Assembly: GCF_029835735.1 (NCBI RefSeq)
Contig: NZ_JAOEAL010000001.1
Coordinates: 4,464,001-4,528,000, forward strand
Source of the DNA: Shewanella sp. GD04112
GTDB lineage: Bacteria; Pseudomonadota; Gammaproteobacteria; Enterobacterales; Shewanellaceae
Direction of reading: 5' to 3'
Length of the DNA stretch: 64,000 nt
Each line of letters opens with the position of its first letter. Position 1 is the first letter of the stretch. The position numbers and the translations under genes were made by a program. The notes below the pieces were generated by a model that saw nothing but the letters and a program-made list of their open reading frames with translations, was not told where the DNA came from and did not search any database. Shown here in pieces: positions 43,274 through 52,570 of this stretch.

Positions 43274-44938
43274 ATGGATAATGCGATTAAGACGCCAATC
43301 GAAATGTTGGCGCACTGGGCGAATACACGTGGGGATGAAATCTATTTGCGCCAGCCCATCAAGGGTCAATACCTTGATTTCACGTGGAATGAAGTGCAAG
43401 AAAAAGTACAGCAACTCGCGGGTGCACTGCGCCATTTAGGCCTAGAGCCGGGCGATAAGATTGCCGTGCTCTCTAAAAACTGTGCCGAATGGTTTATTAC
43501 CGACCTCGCCCTGATGCACGGCGGCTATATCAGCGTTCCCATCTACCCAACCGCCAATACAGATACTATCCGCTATGTGTTGCAACATAGTGGTGCCAAA
43601 GCGATTTTCCTCGGCAAGCTCGACCACTGGGCCGATCAAGAAGCCGGCGTCGGCGGCGAATTACTCCGCCTTGCCATGCCCTATGAGACCATGCCGGCTC
43701 AATATCAATGGGAACAACTGCTCAAGATGGGCAACCCTTTGATTGAAGCGCCGTTACCTGAGCCAGATCAGACCATGACGCTGATTTACACCTCTGGCTC
43801 AACGGGCCAACCTAAGGGCGCGATTCAAACGTTTGCCAGCTATGGCTGGACTTGCCAAGCGGTGGTACGCGATCTGCGTACCAATGGCAACGACAGATTA
43901 TTGTCCTACTTACCGTTAGCGCATATTACCGAGCGTGTGGCGATCGAAGGCTCGTCTTTCTATTCCGGCAGTACCGTCGCCTTCGTCGAAAGCTTAGACT
44001 CCTTCGTTGCCGATGTGCAGCGCGCTAAACTGACGGTGTTTTTCTCGGTTCCACGGCTATGGAGCCTGTTCCAGAAGAACATTATCGACAAGATTGGTGT
44101 TGGCAAACTCAATCTACTGCTTAAGATCCCACTGATTAGCAGCCTAGTAAAACACAAGATCCACAAAGGGTTAGGACTCAGCCATTGCCGCTTACTCGGC
44201 TCTGGCTCGGCGCCTATTCCGCCTTCACTCATTCATTGGTACCACAGCATTGGCTTGGATATTTGTGAAGCCTGGGGCATGACGGAAAACTGTGCTTACT
44301 CCATCATCAACTACCCCTTCGATGCGCGTAAAATTGGCACTGTGGGTAAACCTGTGCAGGATTGCCAAATCCGCCAAGGTGAAGACGGCGAACTGCTGCT
44401 GAAGAGTCCCGGCCTGATGACGGCCTATTATCTGCAACCCGAAGCGACAGCGGCGGCCTTCGATCCCGATGGTTTCTTCCATACTGGCGATCTCTGTGCC
44501 ATCGATGCCGATGGTTGCGTGACTATTACCGGTCGGGTGAAGGACAACTTTAAAACCGCCAAGGGTAAATATGTCGCCCCAGTACCCATTGAACGTAAGC
44601 TCGCGCAGGATCCCCATGTGGAGCTGATTTGCGTCATTGGTTCAGGCCTGCCGCATCCCGTCGCATTAGTGCAACTTTCCGAGGGTGCGACCTTACAAGC
44701 CCGCGAAGAAGTTCGCGCATCCTTAAAAGCCACCCTCGATAGCGTGAACCCACATTTAGAGTCCCATGAGCATGTGGATGCGATTGTGGTCGTGAACGAG
44801 CCTTGGACCATCGAAAACGATGTGTTAACTCCGACGCTGAAGATCAAACGTCATGTGCTGGAGAAAGCATTTAGTGAGCGTGTCGACGGTATTCGCGGCG
44901 CGCAAGTGCGCTGGGAAGATGAGTTATCTGCAAAATAA
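43274..44938 (+). CDS. AMP-binding long-chain acyl-CoA ligase
   Basis: A 554-residue adenylate-forming enzyme that joins fatty acids to CoA through an acyl-AMP. Signatures include the P-loop-like YTSGSTGQPKGA starting at residue 172, GSGSAPIPPSL, EAWGMTENCA and FHTGDLCAIDADG with GRVKDNFKTAKGKYV. This is the long-chain (FACL) type of the AMP-binding family. The frame opens at 43196, but the ATG at 43274 follows CAGGGA. It is a monocistronic gene with a terminator behind it. Chain-length preference cannot be read. Confidence 0.9.
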   Translation: MDNAIKTPIEMLAHWANTRGDEIYLRQPIKGQYLDFTWNEVQEKVQQLAGALRHLGLEPGDKIAVLSKNCAEWFITDLALMHGGYISVPIYPTANTDTIRYVLQHSGAKAIFLGKLDHWADQEAGVGGELLRLAMPYETMPAQYQWEQLLKMGNPLIEAPLPEPDQTMTLIYTSGSTGQPKGAIQTFASYGWTCQAVVRDLRTNGNDRLLSYLPLAHITERVAIEGSSFYSGSTVAFVESLDSFVADVQRAKLTVFFSVPRLWSLFQKNIIDKIGVGKLNLLLKIPLISSLVKHKIHKGLGLSHCRLLGSGSAPIPPSLIHWYHSIGLDICEAWGMTENCAYSIINYPFDARKIGTVGKPVQDCQIRQGEDGELLLKSPGLMTAYYLQPEATAAAFDPDGFFHTGDLCAIDADGCVTITGRVKDNFKTAKGKYVAPVPIERKLAQDPHVELICVIGSGLPHPVALVQLSEGATLQAREEVRASLKATLDSVNPHLESHEHVDAIVVVNEPWTIENDVLTPTLKIKRHVLEKAFSERVDGIRGAQVRWEDELSAK

Positions 44939-44972
44939 TCCATCGAATCTTTAAGTAATGACATTCACCTCT

Positions 44973-45001
44973 AAAGCACACCTTTTCGGTGTGCTTTTTT
45001 A
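44973..45001 (+). terminator. Rho-independent terminator after the acyl-CoA ligase
   Basis: AAAGCACACC pairs with GGTGTGCTTT around TTTTC, ending in a T-run. It follows the stop by 35 bp. Confidence 0.9.
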
Positions 45002-45108
45002 TGACATATTCTGTCAAAACGCTTGAAAAACACGTATCATGTGCGCCTGTCAGCGTAAGGTGATACACCTTAAATCAATTCACTCAATCAGGTTTAACAG
45101 AGTCTAAA

Positions 45109-46059
45109 ATGCTCATTGCACTTTCAATTATCGGCGGCTTTATCATTTTAACCTTAGGCGCAGAAGCCTTAGTCCGCGGCGCGAGCTCTATCGCCCTACG
45201 TCTTGGCATCACGCCCCTCATCATCGGCTTAACCATTGTTGCCTTTGGTACCAGCGCGCCCGAACTTGCGGTGAGTGTAAAGTCAGCACTGGCGGGCAAT
45301 AGCGGCATTGCACTGGGTAACGTGATTGGCTCTAACATTGCCAACATTGGTTTGATTTTGGCGATAACTGCGCTTATTCGCCCGATTCAAGTACAGTCAC
45401 AAATGGTAAGACGGGATATCCCCTTGATGATCCTCGCCTCTATGCTGTTTTGGGGATTGTTATTTGATGGCGAACTCAGCCTGATTGACGGCGTGATCTT
45501 ATTGTCACTGCTTGTTGGCTACCTCGTATTCAGCTATTTCAGCTCGAAAAATACCACAGATGCCGACGGCGAAATCATCGAAGAAGGCCCTAAAAACCCA
45601 TTACTATCAGTGGCATTTATTGTCGTGGGTATCAGCATGTTAGTCGGTGGCGGGATTTTATTTGTGAATGGCGCGGTCGATTTAGCCAAGGTATTTGGCG
45701 TGAGCGAAGTTATTATCGGCTTAACCATTGTCGCTATCGGCACCAGTATGCCAGAGTTAGTGACCTCTGTTTTAGCGGCGCTCAAAGGTGAAAGCGATAT
45801 CGCTATCGGTAACGTAGTCGGCTCTAATCTATTCAATATTTTAGGTATTTTAGGTGTAACTGCGATTGTGCACCCAGTTTCGGCACTAGGTTTCCAATCC
45901 TTCGACTTTATCGTGATGCTCGCCTTAGCCGTGGTGATTTTACCCTTCGCTTGGTCAGGTCTGCGTATCGGTCGCCGTGAAGGCGCCACGCTGCTTGTCG
46001 CTTACTTAGGTTACATGGTGTACCTCGTCAACCAAGCCAGCACCCAAGCGGTCGTATAA
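45109..46059 (+). CDS. Calcium/sodium antiporter, CaCA family (YrbG type)
   Basis: A 316-residue inner-membrane exchanger of the CaCA superfamily, closest to YrbG. It has about ten helices and two inverted alpha repeats. Repeat 1 carries FGTSAPELAVSV and GNVIGSNIANIG; repeat 2 carries IGTSMPELVTSV and GNVVGSNLFNILG, with the ion-binding Glu in each. It begins at the ATG at 45109 and is followed by a strong bidirectional terminator. Exchange of Ca2+ for Na+ or H+ is expected from the family. Confidence 0.93.
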   Translation: MLIALSIIGGFIILTLGAEALVRGASSIALRLGITPLIIGLTIVAFGTSAPELAVSVKSALAGNSGIALGNVIGSNIANIGLILAITALIRPIQVQSQMVRRDIPLMILASMLFWGLLFDGELSLIDGVILLSLLVGYLVFSYFSSKNTTDADGEIIEEGPKNPLLSVAFIVVGISMLVGGGILFVNGAVDLAKVFGVSEVIIGLTIVAIGTSMPELVTSVLAALKGESDIAIGNVVGSNLFNILGILGVTAIVHPVSALGFQSFDFIVMLALAVVILPFAWSGLRIGRREGATLLVAYLGYMVYLVNQASTQAVV

Positions 46060-46076
46060 CGCGCTGCGCCTCTTAC

Positions 46077-46108
46077 AAAACACCGGAGCTTCTCCGGTGT
46101 TTTGCTTT
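46077..46108 (+). terminator. Rho-independent terminator after the antiporter gene
   Basis: AAAACACCGGA pairs with TCCGGTGTTTT around GCTTC, followed by GCTTTT. The stem has A-runs and T-runs on both sides and may work in both directions. Confidence 0.85.
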
Positions 46109-46232
46109 TAGGCTTAAGACATGACATTTGTCATGCCCAATTGATGACCTTTGTGCCTGCACTCAGGCCAAGGTATTTCTGATAATGAAGCCGTTCCCAA
46201 GCAATGGGTTATCACTTCAATAAGGAAATACC

Positions 46233-46937
46233 ATGAAAACATTCTTACTATTATCAAGTCTTGCCCTCGCCTGCGCCCCTGTATTCGCGGCTTCCAACTC
46301 GAGCTCAAATATCGCTGCAATAGACAAAGCGGCAAGCACCTTGAATATCGAAAAATTGCAACAGCTCAGCACAACAACGCAGGATTACGAAGCGGCTTAT
46401 GCCAACTACCGCTTAGCCATCAGCGCCAATGTGATGGGACAAAAAACCTTAGCGGATCAGGCCTTAACCTCAGCGCAAACTAGCTTAGAAGCCCTCAACA
46501 ATACTCAAGCCGATGCCGAATCCCTCGCGCTATTATCATCCGTGTATGGCATGCAAATAGCCTTGGACAACAGTAAAGGTGCCGAGCTTGGGATTAAATC
46601 CGCCAATGTCATCGCCCAAGCCGAACAGCTGGCACCGCTTAACCCGCGGGTGGCATTAGTGAAAGCAATTGCCGCCTATAATACGCCCGCCATGTTTGGT
46701 GGCAGCATGCAGCATGCAAAGACCCTCGCCAGCAGCGCCATTGAGCGGTTTAATCAACCTTGCGAGAACATTTGCTGGGGTGAGGCAGAGGCTTACACTT
46801 GGCGCGGACTCGCAAAACAGGAGTTAGGTGACGCCCAAGGGGCTATCGAAGATTGGCAACAGGCACTGCAAGTGGAAAAAGATTATGGTTGGGCTAAGTT
46901 TTTACTTCAACAAAATCAGCAAATAAGTGCAAAATAA
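46233..46937 (+). CDS. Exported TPR-type protein
   Basis: A 234-residue protein with a signal peptide (MKTFLLLSSLALACAPVFA, cleavage after FAA). The mature part is all-helical and tetratricopeptide-like, best seen in GEAEAYTWRGLAKQELGDAQ and IEDWQQALQVEKDYGWAKFL at the C-terminus. It should act in the periplasm by binding a partner protein. It precedes a sensor kinase gene by 83 bp, so it may share its function or transcript; no terminator is seen between them. Confidence 0.75.
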   Translation: MKTFLLLSSLALACAPVFAASNSSSNIAAIDKAASTLNIEKLQQLSTTTQDYEAAYANYRLAISANVMGQKTLADQALTSAQTSLEALNNTQADAESLALLSSVYGMQIALDNSKGAELGIKSANVIAQAEQLAPLNPRVALVKAIAAYNTPAMFGGSMQHAKTLASSAIERFNQPCENICWGEAEAYTWRGLAKQELGDAQGAIEDWQQALQVEKDYGWAKFLLQQNQQISAK

Positions 46938-47020
46938 CCCCAGAACAGGCAAAAGGATTGGCTGACGTTTGCGGCCAATCCTGCCATCGGTAGCCAGCTA
47001 TTGGCCTTAGGCGAAGCGTT

Positions 47021-48100
47021 ATGACTCAACACTCAGTGCAAATAGAACAAAAAATCGCATGGGTTTACCTGATAAATTTGGCGTTTTATCTGATCCCGCT
47101 GTTTGTCACGCCCTATCCGAGCTGGCAGATAGGACTCATTTTAGCCGTACTTATTCCCTTTATTTACAGCTACTTTTGGGCCTATCGCTGCCATACTCGA
47201 GTGGCTTATCGACCCATCAGCGTCATGCTATTGTTGGCGATTGCCATCACCCCCATCAATCCTGGTTCTATTTCTCTCTTTACCTTTGCCAGTTTCTTTA
47301 TTGGCTTCTTCTATCCGCTCAGGGTCAGCCTGTTAAGTTGGTTTGGGATTTTGGTTTTACTGTTCCTACTCAACCACTTTAGCCAGTTCAATAATCTGTA
47401 TTTCCCAGTGTATGGCTCGGCGTTAGTTTTCGGCGTTGGCATGCTGGGGATTGCCGAGCAAAAACGTTATCAGCATAGATTGAAGGAGCGACAAAGCGCG
47501 CAGGAGATCAGCACCTTAGCGACCATGGTTGAACGGGAGCGTATCGCCAGAGACTTGCACGATATCATGGGGCACAGTCTGTCATCGATTGCCCTAAAAG
47601 CTGAACTGGCCGAAAAACTGCTCGCCAAACAAGAATATCAATTAGCGACCACTCAGCTGCAAGAGCTAGGACAAATTGCCCGGGAGAGCTTGAGCCAAAT
47701 AAGGCATACGGTCTCAGATTATAAACATAAAGGGTTGGCCAGCTGCGTCACCCAGTTATGTAACGCCCTAAGGGACAAGGGCATCGCGGTGGAGCTACTA
47801 GGCGAGTTGCCCAAATTGTCCGCCAGAGCAGAGAGTCAACTCGGTTTAGTGTTAACCGAGCTGGTGAATAATATTCTGCGCCACAGCAGCGCCAGCCAAT
47901 GCCGCATTCAGTTTCGCAAGCAAGCCGATAGCCTTATCGTCGACGTGCAAGATAACGCCCCAACAAGCCCTATTATCGAGGGTAACGGCCTCACAGGGAT
48001 CCGCGAGCGGCTCGCTAGCCTTGGGGGACATTTAAGCTATGATCTTGAACAGGGATACGCCTTTAGCGTCAGTTTACCTTTGCAGGGAGCAACAGATTAA
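47021..48100 (+). CDS. DesK-like sensor histidine kinase
   Basis: A 359-residue membrane kinase of the HisKA_3 group. The first 150 residues hold about five hydrophobic helices. The phosphoacceptor H180 lies in RERIARDLHDIMGHSLSS, and the HATPase domain shows LVLTELVNNILRHSSA and the G-box NGLTGIRERLASLGG. This layout matches DesK-type kinases that sense membrane state. Its stop overlaps the regulator start by one base, so the pair forms a two-component system. Confidence 0.88.
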   Translation: MTQHSVQIEQKIAWVYLINLAFYLIPLFVTPYPSWQIGLILAVLIPFIYSYFWAYRCHTRVAYRPISVMLLLAIAITPINPGSISLFTFASFFIGFFYPLRVSLLSWFGILVLLFLLNHFSQFNNLYFPVYGSALVFGVGMLGIAEQKRYQHRLKERQSAQEISTLATMVERERIARDLHDIMGHSLSSIALKAELAEKLLAKQEYQLATTQLQELGQIARESLSQIRHTVSDYKHKGLASCVTQLCNALRDKGIAVELLGELPKLSARAESQLGLVLTELVNNILRHSSASQCRIQFRKQADSLIVDVQDNAPTSPIIEGNGLTGIRERLASLGGHLSYDLEQGYAFSVSLPLQGATD

Positions 48101-48696
48101 TGCACATTCTTCTCGCGGAAGATCAGGCCATGGTGCGCGGCGCGCTCGCAGCACTGTTAACCCTAGCGGGCGGTTTTACCATTACCCAAGCCAGCAATGG
48201 CGATGAAGCCTTAAACCTGCTGAAACAACAGCATTTCGATCTACTGCTAACAGATATCGAAATGCCGGGAAGAACAGGTTTGGAGTTGGCAACTTGGCTA
48301 AAAGAACAGCATAGCCATACCAAAGTTGTCGTTATTACCACCTTTGGCCGCGCAGGTTATATAAAACGCGCCATTGAAGCAGGCGTGGGTGGCTTTTTAC
48401 TGAAAGATGCGCCCTCGGAAACCTTAGTCCATGCCATTCAACAAGTGATTGCGGGTAAGCGGATTATCGATCCTGAACTGGCAATCATGGCGATTGGCGA
48501 TGTCGACCCCCTCAATGATAAAGAGCGCCGCGCCCTACGTTTTGCCAGTGAAGGCAAATCCACCGCCGAGATAGCCGAGATGCTGTTTATTGCCGAAGGC
48601 ACGGTACGCAACTATTTATCCGAAGCCATTGCCAAACTCAATGCGAGCAACCGAATCGATGCCGCCCGCATCGCCAAGCAAAAAGGTTGGTTATAG
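48100..48696 (+). CDS. LuxR-type response regulator, DesR-like
   Basis: A 198-residue NarL/FixJ-type regulator. The receiver has the acidic pocket at EDQ, the phospho-acceptor D52 (LLTDIEMPG) and Lys in LLKDAP. The C-terminal LuxR-type HTH is DKERRALRFASEGKSTAEIAE and GTVRNYLSEAIAKLNASNR. Its ATG shares a base with the kinase stop. It should activate or repress genes under control of the kinase; no target is apparent nearby besides the TPR gene. Confidence 0.9.
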   Translation: MHILLAEDQAMVRGALAALLTLAGGFTITQASNGDEALNLLKQQHFDLLLTDIEMPGRTGLELATWLKEQHSHTKVVVITTFGRAGYIKRAIEAGVGGFLLKDAPSETLVHAIQQVIAGKRIIDPELAIMAIGDVDPLNDKERRALRFASEGKSTAEIAEMLFIAEGTVRNYLSEAIAKLNASNRIDAARIAKQKGWL

Positions 48697-48701
48697 CTCT
48701 G

Positions 48702-49817
48702 CTAGTTGTCATAAATGCAGTAAATGCGGTCGAATTTTCCTAAGGCTAAATCATCCCGGTGGATAATAAAATTCAACTGCATCGAGTGCTCACTATAGAC
48801 TGCTTTGAACAGCACCAGATAATCTTCAGCATTGCCGCCTAATTCAGCCGCAGCGTGGAGTTCGGGGGCTTTATAGCGGCTATCACCATGGCCATTAATG
48901 CTGGCGATACCATTGTAATACGGCAGCGGCTGCTCGGGGAGCAGCAATGCCCGAAAGTTGGATGACTGCCAGTCGGTATTAGCCCATTGCGATTGAGTGA
49001 GAATCTGACCAGGGATAAACCCGTGCTCATTCAATTGTATCAGCTCATAGCCCTTGAGCTGATCTTGCCACTCAGGTACCAATTCATCATCCACAACCGC
49101 TAGGGCCTCCAGCACCATAGCTTGTTGCGGTTCCGGTAGCGCTTGTAAACGGGCCTTGGCTAACCTTACTAAATGCGGGTTGTCACTATTAATCATGTCA
49201 GGGGCTATCATCTTTATGCTGGCTATTCCCTGAAGTTGATAAGCCGCTTCATACTCATAGTTTGCACATACAGCATCGTCGAACTTAGGTTCGGCAATCG
49301 CTTTGCCAGACTTCAGTAGCAGATCTTCAGCGACATAATAGACATGGCCGCGAAGCATTTCCGAGAATCGCCAGCGCTCCAAAAAGAACAACAATCGCCC
49401 TTCTCGGGGCAAATAAGATTGAAACGCCTTCAGGTCGCTACAGTTGAGCTGTGCAATAAATTGCATGGGCACACGGAAGGCCTGCGCCGCCTCGTCCCAG
49501 TCCCAATCCTGCGACCAACAATAATGCTCCTCGATATACTCGCGAGTGTGGTCGAATTCCTCAGCGTAAGCATCCAGCATCTCCAATCGCCCAACCAGAG
49601 TCACCGGATAATCCATGCCGACAGGCAAATCTGGCAATCCACCTAGTCGGCTGTTACCTAACTGGGCATAGTCTTCGTCTGCACAGGGATAGAGGTCGAC
49701 ACTACTGCGAATAAACGCCGAAAGAACGTTGGCAAGCTTGGGGTCTTTAAACTGTGCCAGCTTTTGCTCGAGTAGCTGCTGACGAATGGGGGAATTTTCT
49801 GCTAACAACATATCCAT
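48702..49817 (-). CDS. DUF1963 (YwqG-like) protein
   Basis: A 371-residue soluble protein with the DUF1963 pattern GNSRLGGLPDLPVGM, FIAQLNCSDLKAFQSYLP, and EGRLLFFL, then an extended acidic region. The family's function is unknown. It points toward the response regulator (6 bp between stops) and shares no obvious operon. It ends HRDDLALGKFDRIYCIYDN. Confidence 0.8.
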   Translation of the reverse strand: MDMLLAENSPIRQQLLEQKLAQFKDPKLANVLSAFIRSSVDLYPCADEDYAQLGNSRLGGLPDLPVGMDYPVTLVGRLEMLDAYAEEFDHTREYIEEHYCWSQDWDWDEAAQAFRVPMQFIAQLNCSDLKAFQSYLPREGRLLFFLERWRFSEMLRGHVYYVAEDLLLKSGKAIAEPKFDDAVCANYEYEAAYQLQGIASIKMIAPDMINSDNPHLVRLAKARLQALPEPQQAMVLEALAVVDDELVPEWQDQLKGYELIQLNEHGFIPGQILTQSQWANTDWQSSNFRALLLPEQPLPYYNGIASINGHGDSRYKAPELHAAAELGGNAEDYLVLFKAVYSEHSMQLNFIIHRDDLALGKFDRIYCIYDN

Positions 49818-50033
49818 ATTAACCTCACTGCTCCAATATTAGCTTTTTATCATTTCTATCAAATATTTGCTATCGCTTAACCGTTCAAACTGCCAACGCT
49901 GTCACGCTAACACTAACGCCTGAGTCAGCCGCTTGCGGCTCTGGCGAACAACGGCCAAGTGAATTGAAAACCCTTAGGCGAATTACTGCTACACTCAAAT
50001 TCTGCGCAAAAAGATCAACAAAAGGATTTGTTT

Positions 50034-51560
50034 ATGGCGATAGCCTGCGTGCATACCCGAGCCAGTTGCGGTGTTGAGGCTCCAGAAGTCATAGTGGAAG
50101 TGCATCTCAGTAATGGGCTGCCCGCCTTTAATCTGGTGGGCTTACCCGAAGCCTCGGTCAAAGAAGCGCGCGAGCGTGTACGCAGCGCTTTGATCAATGC
50201 GGGATTTGAATTCCCCATGCGGCGGATAACGGTTAATCTCGCGCCGGCGGACTTACCTAAACAAGGAGGTCGTTACGATTTGCCCATCGCCATAGGCATT
50301 CTGGCGGCTTCGGAGCAAATCCCCGCCAGCAGCCTTAAAAACACCGAATTTGTCGGCGAGCTCGCGCTCTCGGGGCAGATACGCCATTGCCAAGGATTAC
50401 TGCCCGCCATCATTGCGGCTAAACGCCATAATAATCAGTTAATTCTTCCCTTAGAGAATCGCCACGATGCCGAGCTTGTGGGCTATCACGGGGTCTATTT
50501 TGCTTCCCATTTGCAAAGCCTAGCCGCATTTCTCCACGGACAAGCGCCATTGCCTATGCTTGAGCAACAGCTCGAATGGATTAGCGATGAGGCGCCAACC
50601 ACCCAGCCTTGCCTGAGCGATGTCATAGGCCAGTATCAAGCTAAACAGGCCCTCGAAATCGCCGCGGCCGGAAACCATAACCTGTTGATGCTCGGCCCGC
50701 CAGGCACGGGTAAAACCATGTTAGCCAGCCGAATTATGGCGCTACTGCCCATACTCAATTATGAAGAGGCATTAGAGGTCGCCGCCATCCATTCGGTGGC
50801 GGGCATTAATATCAAACCGCAGGATTTTCTAAAGCGGCCATTTCGTGCGCCGCACCATACCAGTTCATCCATCTCCTTGGTCGGCGGAGGCAGCATTCCT
50901 AAACCGGGGGAAATCTCCCTCGCCCATCGCGGCGTGTTATTTTTAGATGAAGTCGCCGAATTCCCTCGTAAGGTACTCGATTGCCTGCGTGAACCCATGG
51001 AAACGGGCGAAGTAGTGATCTCCCGCGCCGCCGCTAAGTTAACCTTTTTGAGCCGCTTTCAGTTGATCGCCGCCATGAATCCCAGTCCCAGCGGCGATAT
51101 TGAAGGGACGAACCGCGCCACACCCGATCAGGTTCAGCGTTATCTCGCTAGACTCTCGGGTCCTTTTTTAGATAGATTCGACCTCACCATCGAAGTCCCC
51201 AAACTCCCCGCGGGCACACTCGCACAACCAACAACGACCGGCGAAACCAGTGATGAAATCGCCAAACGCGTCAAACGCGCCCGCGATATTCAACTCGCTA
51301 GGGCAGGCGTGCTCAACAGTGAACTCTCGGGAAAACAGCTCAAGCAATTCGGCGGCCTTAGCGACGCCGATTTAGGCTTTTTAGAGCAGAGTGTCGTTAA
51401 GCTCGGGTTATCCGTTCGCAGTTTCCATCGCATTCAACGTGTTGCCCGCACCATTGCCGATTTGGAACAAACCCCCAATACCGAACGGCGCCACCTCGCC
51501 CAAGCCTTAGGTTATCGTGCCATGGACAAGCTGTTAGCTCGCTTATCCCAGCAGTATTGA
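50034..51560 (+). CDS. comM: ComM/YifB AAA+ branch-migration helicase
   Basis: ComM is a hexameric helicase that extends recombination of DNA taken up by natural transformation. Residues 1 to about 170 are the ChlI-like domain (GVEAPEVIVEVHLSNGLPAF, GLPEASVKEARERVRSAL). The AAA+ domain has Walker A GPPGTGKT (K227) and Walker B VLFLDEVAEF; the C-terminal Mg-chelatase-like domain is RSFHRIQRVARTIADLE. From the ATG at 50034 it has 508 residues, normal for the family. The frame extends to TTG 50028; the ATG after AAAGGA is preferred. A TGCTACACT extended -10 lies at 49987-49995. Confidence 0.93.
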   Translation: MAIACVHTRASCGVEAPEVIVEVHLSNGLPAFNLVGLPEASVKEARERVRSALINAGFEFPMRRITVNLAPADLPKQGGRYDLPIAIGILAASEQIPASSLKNTEFVGELALSGQIRHCQGLLPAIIAAKRHNNQLILPLENRHDAELVGYHGVYFASHLQSLAAFLHGQAPLPMLEQQLEWISDEAPTTQPCLSDVIGQYQAKQALEIAAAGNHNLLMLGPPGTGKTMLASRIMALLPILNYEEALEVAAIHSVAGINIKPQDFLKRPFRAPHHTSSSISLVGGGSIPKPGEISLAHRGVLFLDEVAEFPRKVLDCLREPMETGEVVISRAAAKLTFLSRFQLIAAMNPSPSGDIEGTNRATPDQVQRYLARLSGPFLDRFDLTIEVPKLPAGTLAQPTTTGETSDEIAKRVKRARDIQLARAGVLNSELSGKQLKQFGGLSDADLGFLEQSVVKLGLSVRSFHRIQRVARTIADLEQTPNTERRHLAQALGYRAMDKLLARLSQQY

Positions 51561-51660
51561 GGCTCAAAATGTTAACAAATGCCCCGACCAGCTGCCGTAA
51601 GATTGAGCCAAACGCCGACACCGAGTAACATAGGCCTCCAATTTTTATCAGGAGGCACTA

Positions 51661-52563
51661 ATGGGGACGCTGTTTTCACAATTAAAAGGCTGCATTGCCT
51701 TCTTAGGCTATGTCGTGAATACCTTGTTTTGGGTGATACCTATAGTGCTCGGCAGCCTGATAAAGCTTATCCCTCTGCCACCACTGAGAACGGCCATCAG
51801 CTACTTTCTCGACTTTTGCGCGAGTGCCTGGATCAGCGTCAATGGCGTGATTGAACGAGTGCTGCACCCAGTCGACGTCGAACTCACGGGTGACACCCAA
51901 TTCTCGACCAAAGAATGGTATATGGTGATTGCTAACCATCAGTCATGGGTAGATATTTTAATCCTGCAACGGGTGTTTAACCGCCGCATTCCCTTCCTGA
52001 AGTTCTTCCTCAAACAGGAACTGCTTTATGTACCAGTATTAGGACTCGCGTGGTGGGCATTAGATTTTCCCTTTATGCGCCGCTATAGCACTGCACAGCT
52101 GAAGAAAAATCCAAAGCTTAAGGGCAAAGATATTGAAATTACACGTAAAGCCTGCGCGAAATTTAAGACAAAACCCGTCAGTGTGATGAACTTTGTCGAG
52201 GGCACGCGCTTTACTAAGGCTAAACATAAAAAGCAAAACTCACAGTTCCAACATCTGTTAAAACCCAAAGCGGGCGGCATGGCCTTCGCGCTATCGGCGA
52301 TGGGAGAACAGATCCACAAGTTAGTGGATGTTGCGATTTACTACCCAGGCCCAGTTCCTAGCTTTTGGGACTACCTGACAGGCAAGCTGCCAAAGGTTAA
52401 AGTACACATCAAAGTGAGTGATATCGCGCCGGACATGCGTGGCGACTACATGAATGACCGTGATTTCAAAATTGGCTTCCAAGAACAATTGAACGACATT
52501 TGGCTCGCTAAAGACCAAGTGCTCAGCCAACTGGCTGGCCAAGCGGACCAAGAAGTAAGGTAA
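51661..52563 (+). CDS. PlsC-family acyltransferase, YihG-like, copy 1
   Basis: A 300-residue membrane-bound 1-acylglycerol-3-phosphate acyltransferase-like protein. The catalytic HX4D is NHQSWVD, and the substrate motif is VEGTRFTKAKH. An N-terminal hydrophobic stretch (YVVNTLFWVIPIVLGSLIKL) should anchor it. It resembles E. coli YihG. A strong CAGGAGG precedes the ATG. It is followed 7 bp later by a paralogue with the same layout. A role in lysophosphatidic acid acylation is expected but the preferred acyl donor is unknown. Confidence 0.88.
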   Translation: MGTLFSQLKGCIAFLGYVVNTLFWVIPIVLGSLIKLIPLPPLRTAISYFLDFCASAWISVNGVIERVLHPVDVELTGDTQFSTKEWYMVIANHQSWVDILILQRVFNRRIPFLKFFLKQELLYVPVLGLAWWALDFPFMRRYSTAQLKKNPKLKGKDIEITRKACAKFKTKPVSVMNFVEGTRFTKAKHKKQNSQFQHLLKPKAGGMAFALSAMGEQIHKLVDVAIYYPGPVPSFWDYLTGKLPKVKVHIKVSDIAPDMRGDYMNDRDFKIGFQEQLNDIWLAKDQVLSQLAGQADQEVR

Positions 52564-52570
52564 AACCTCT

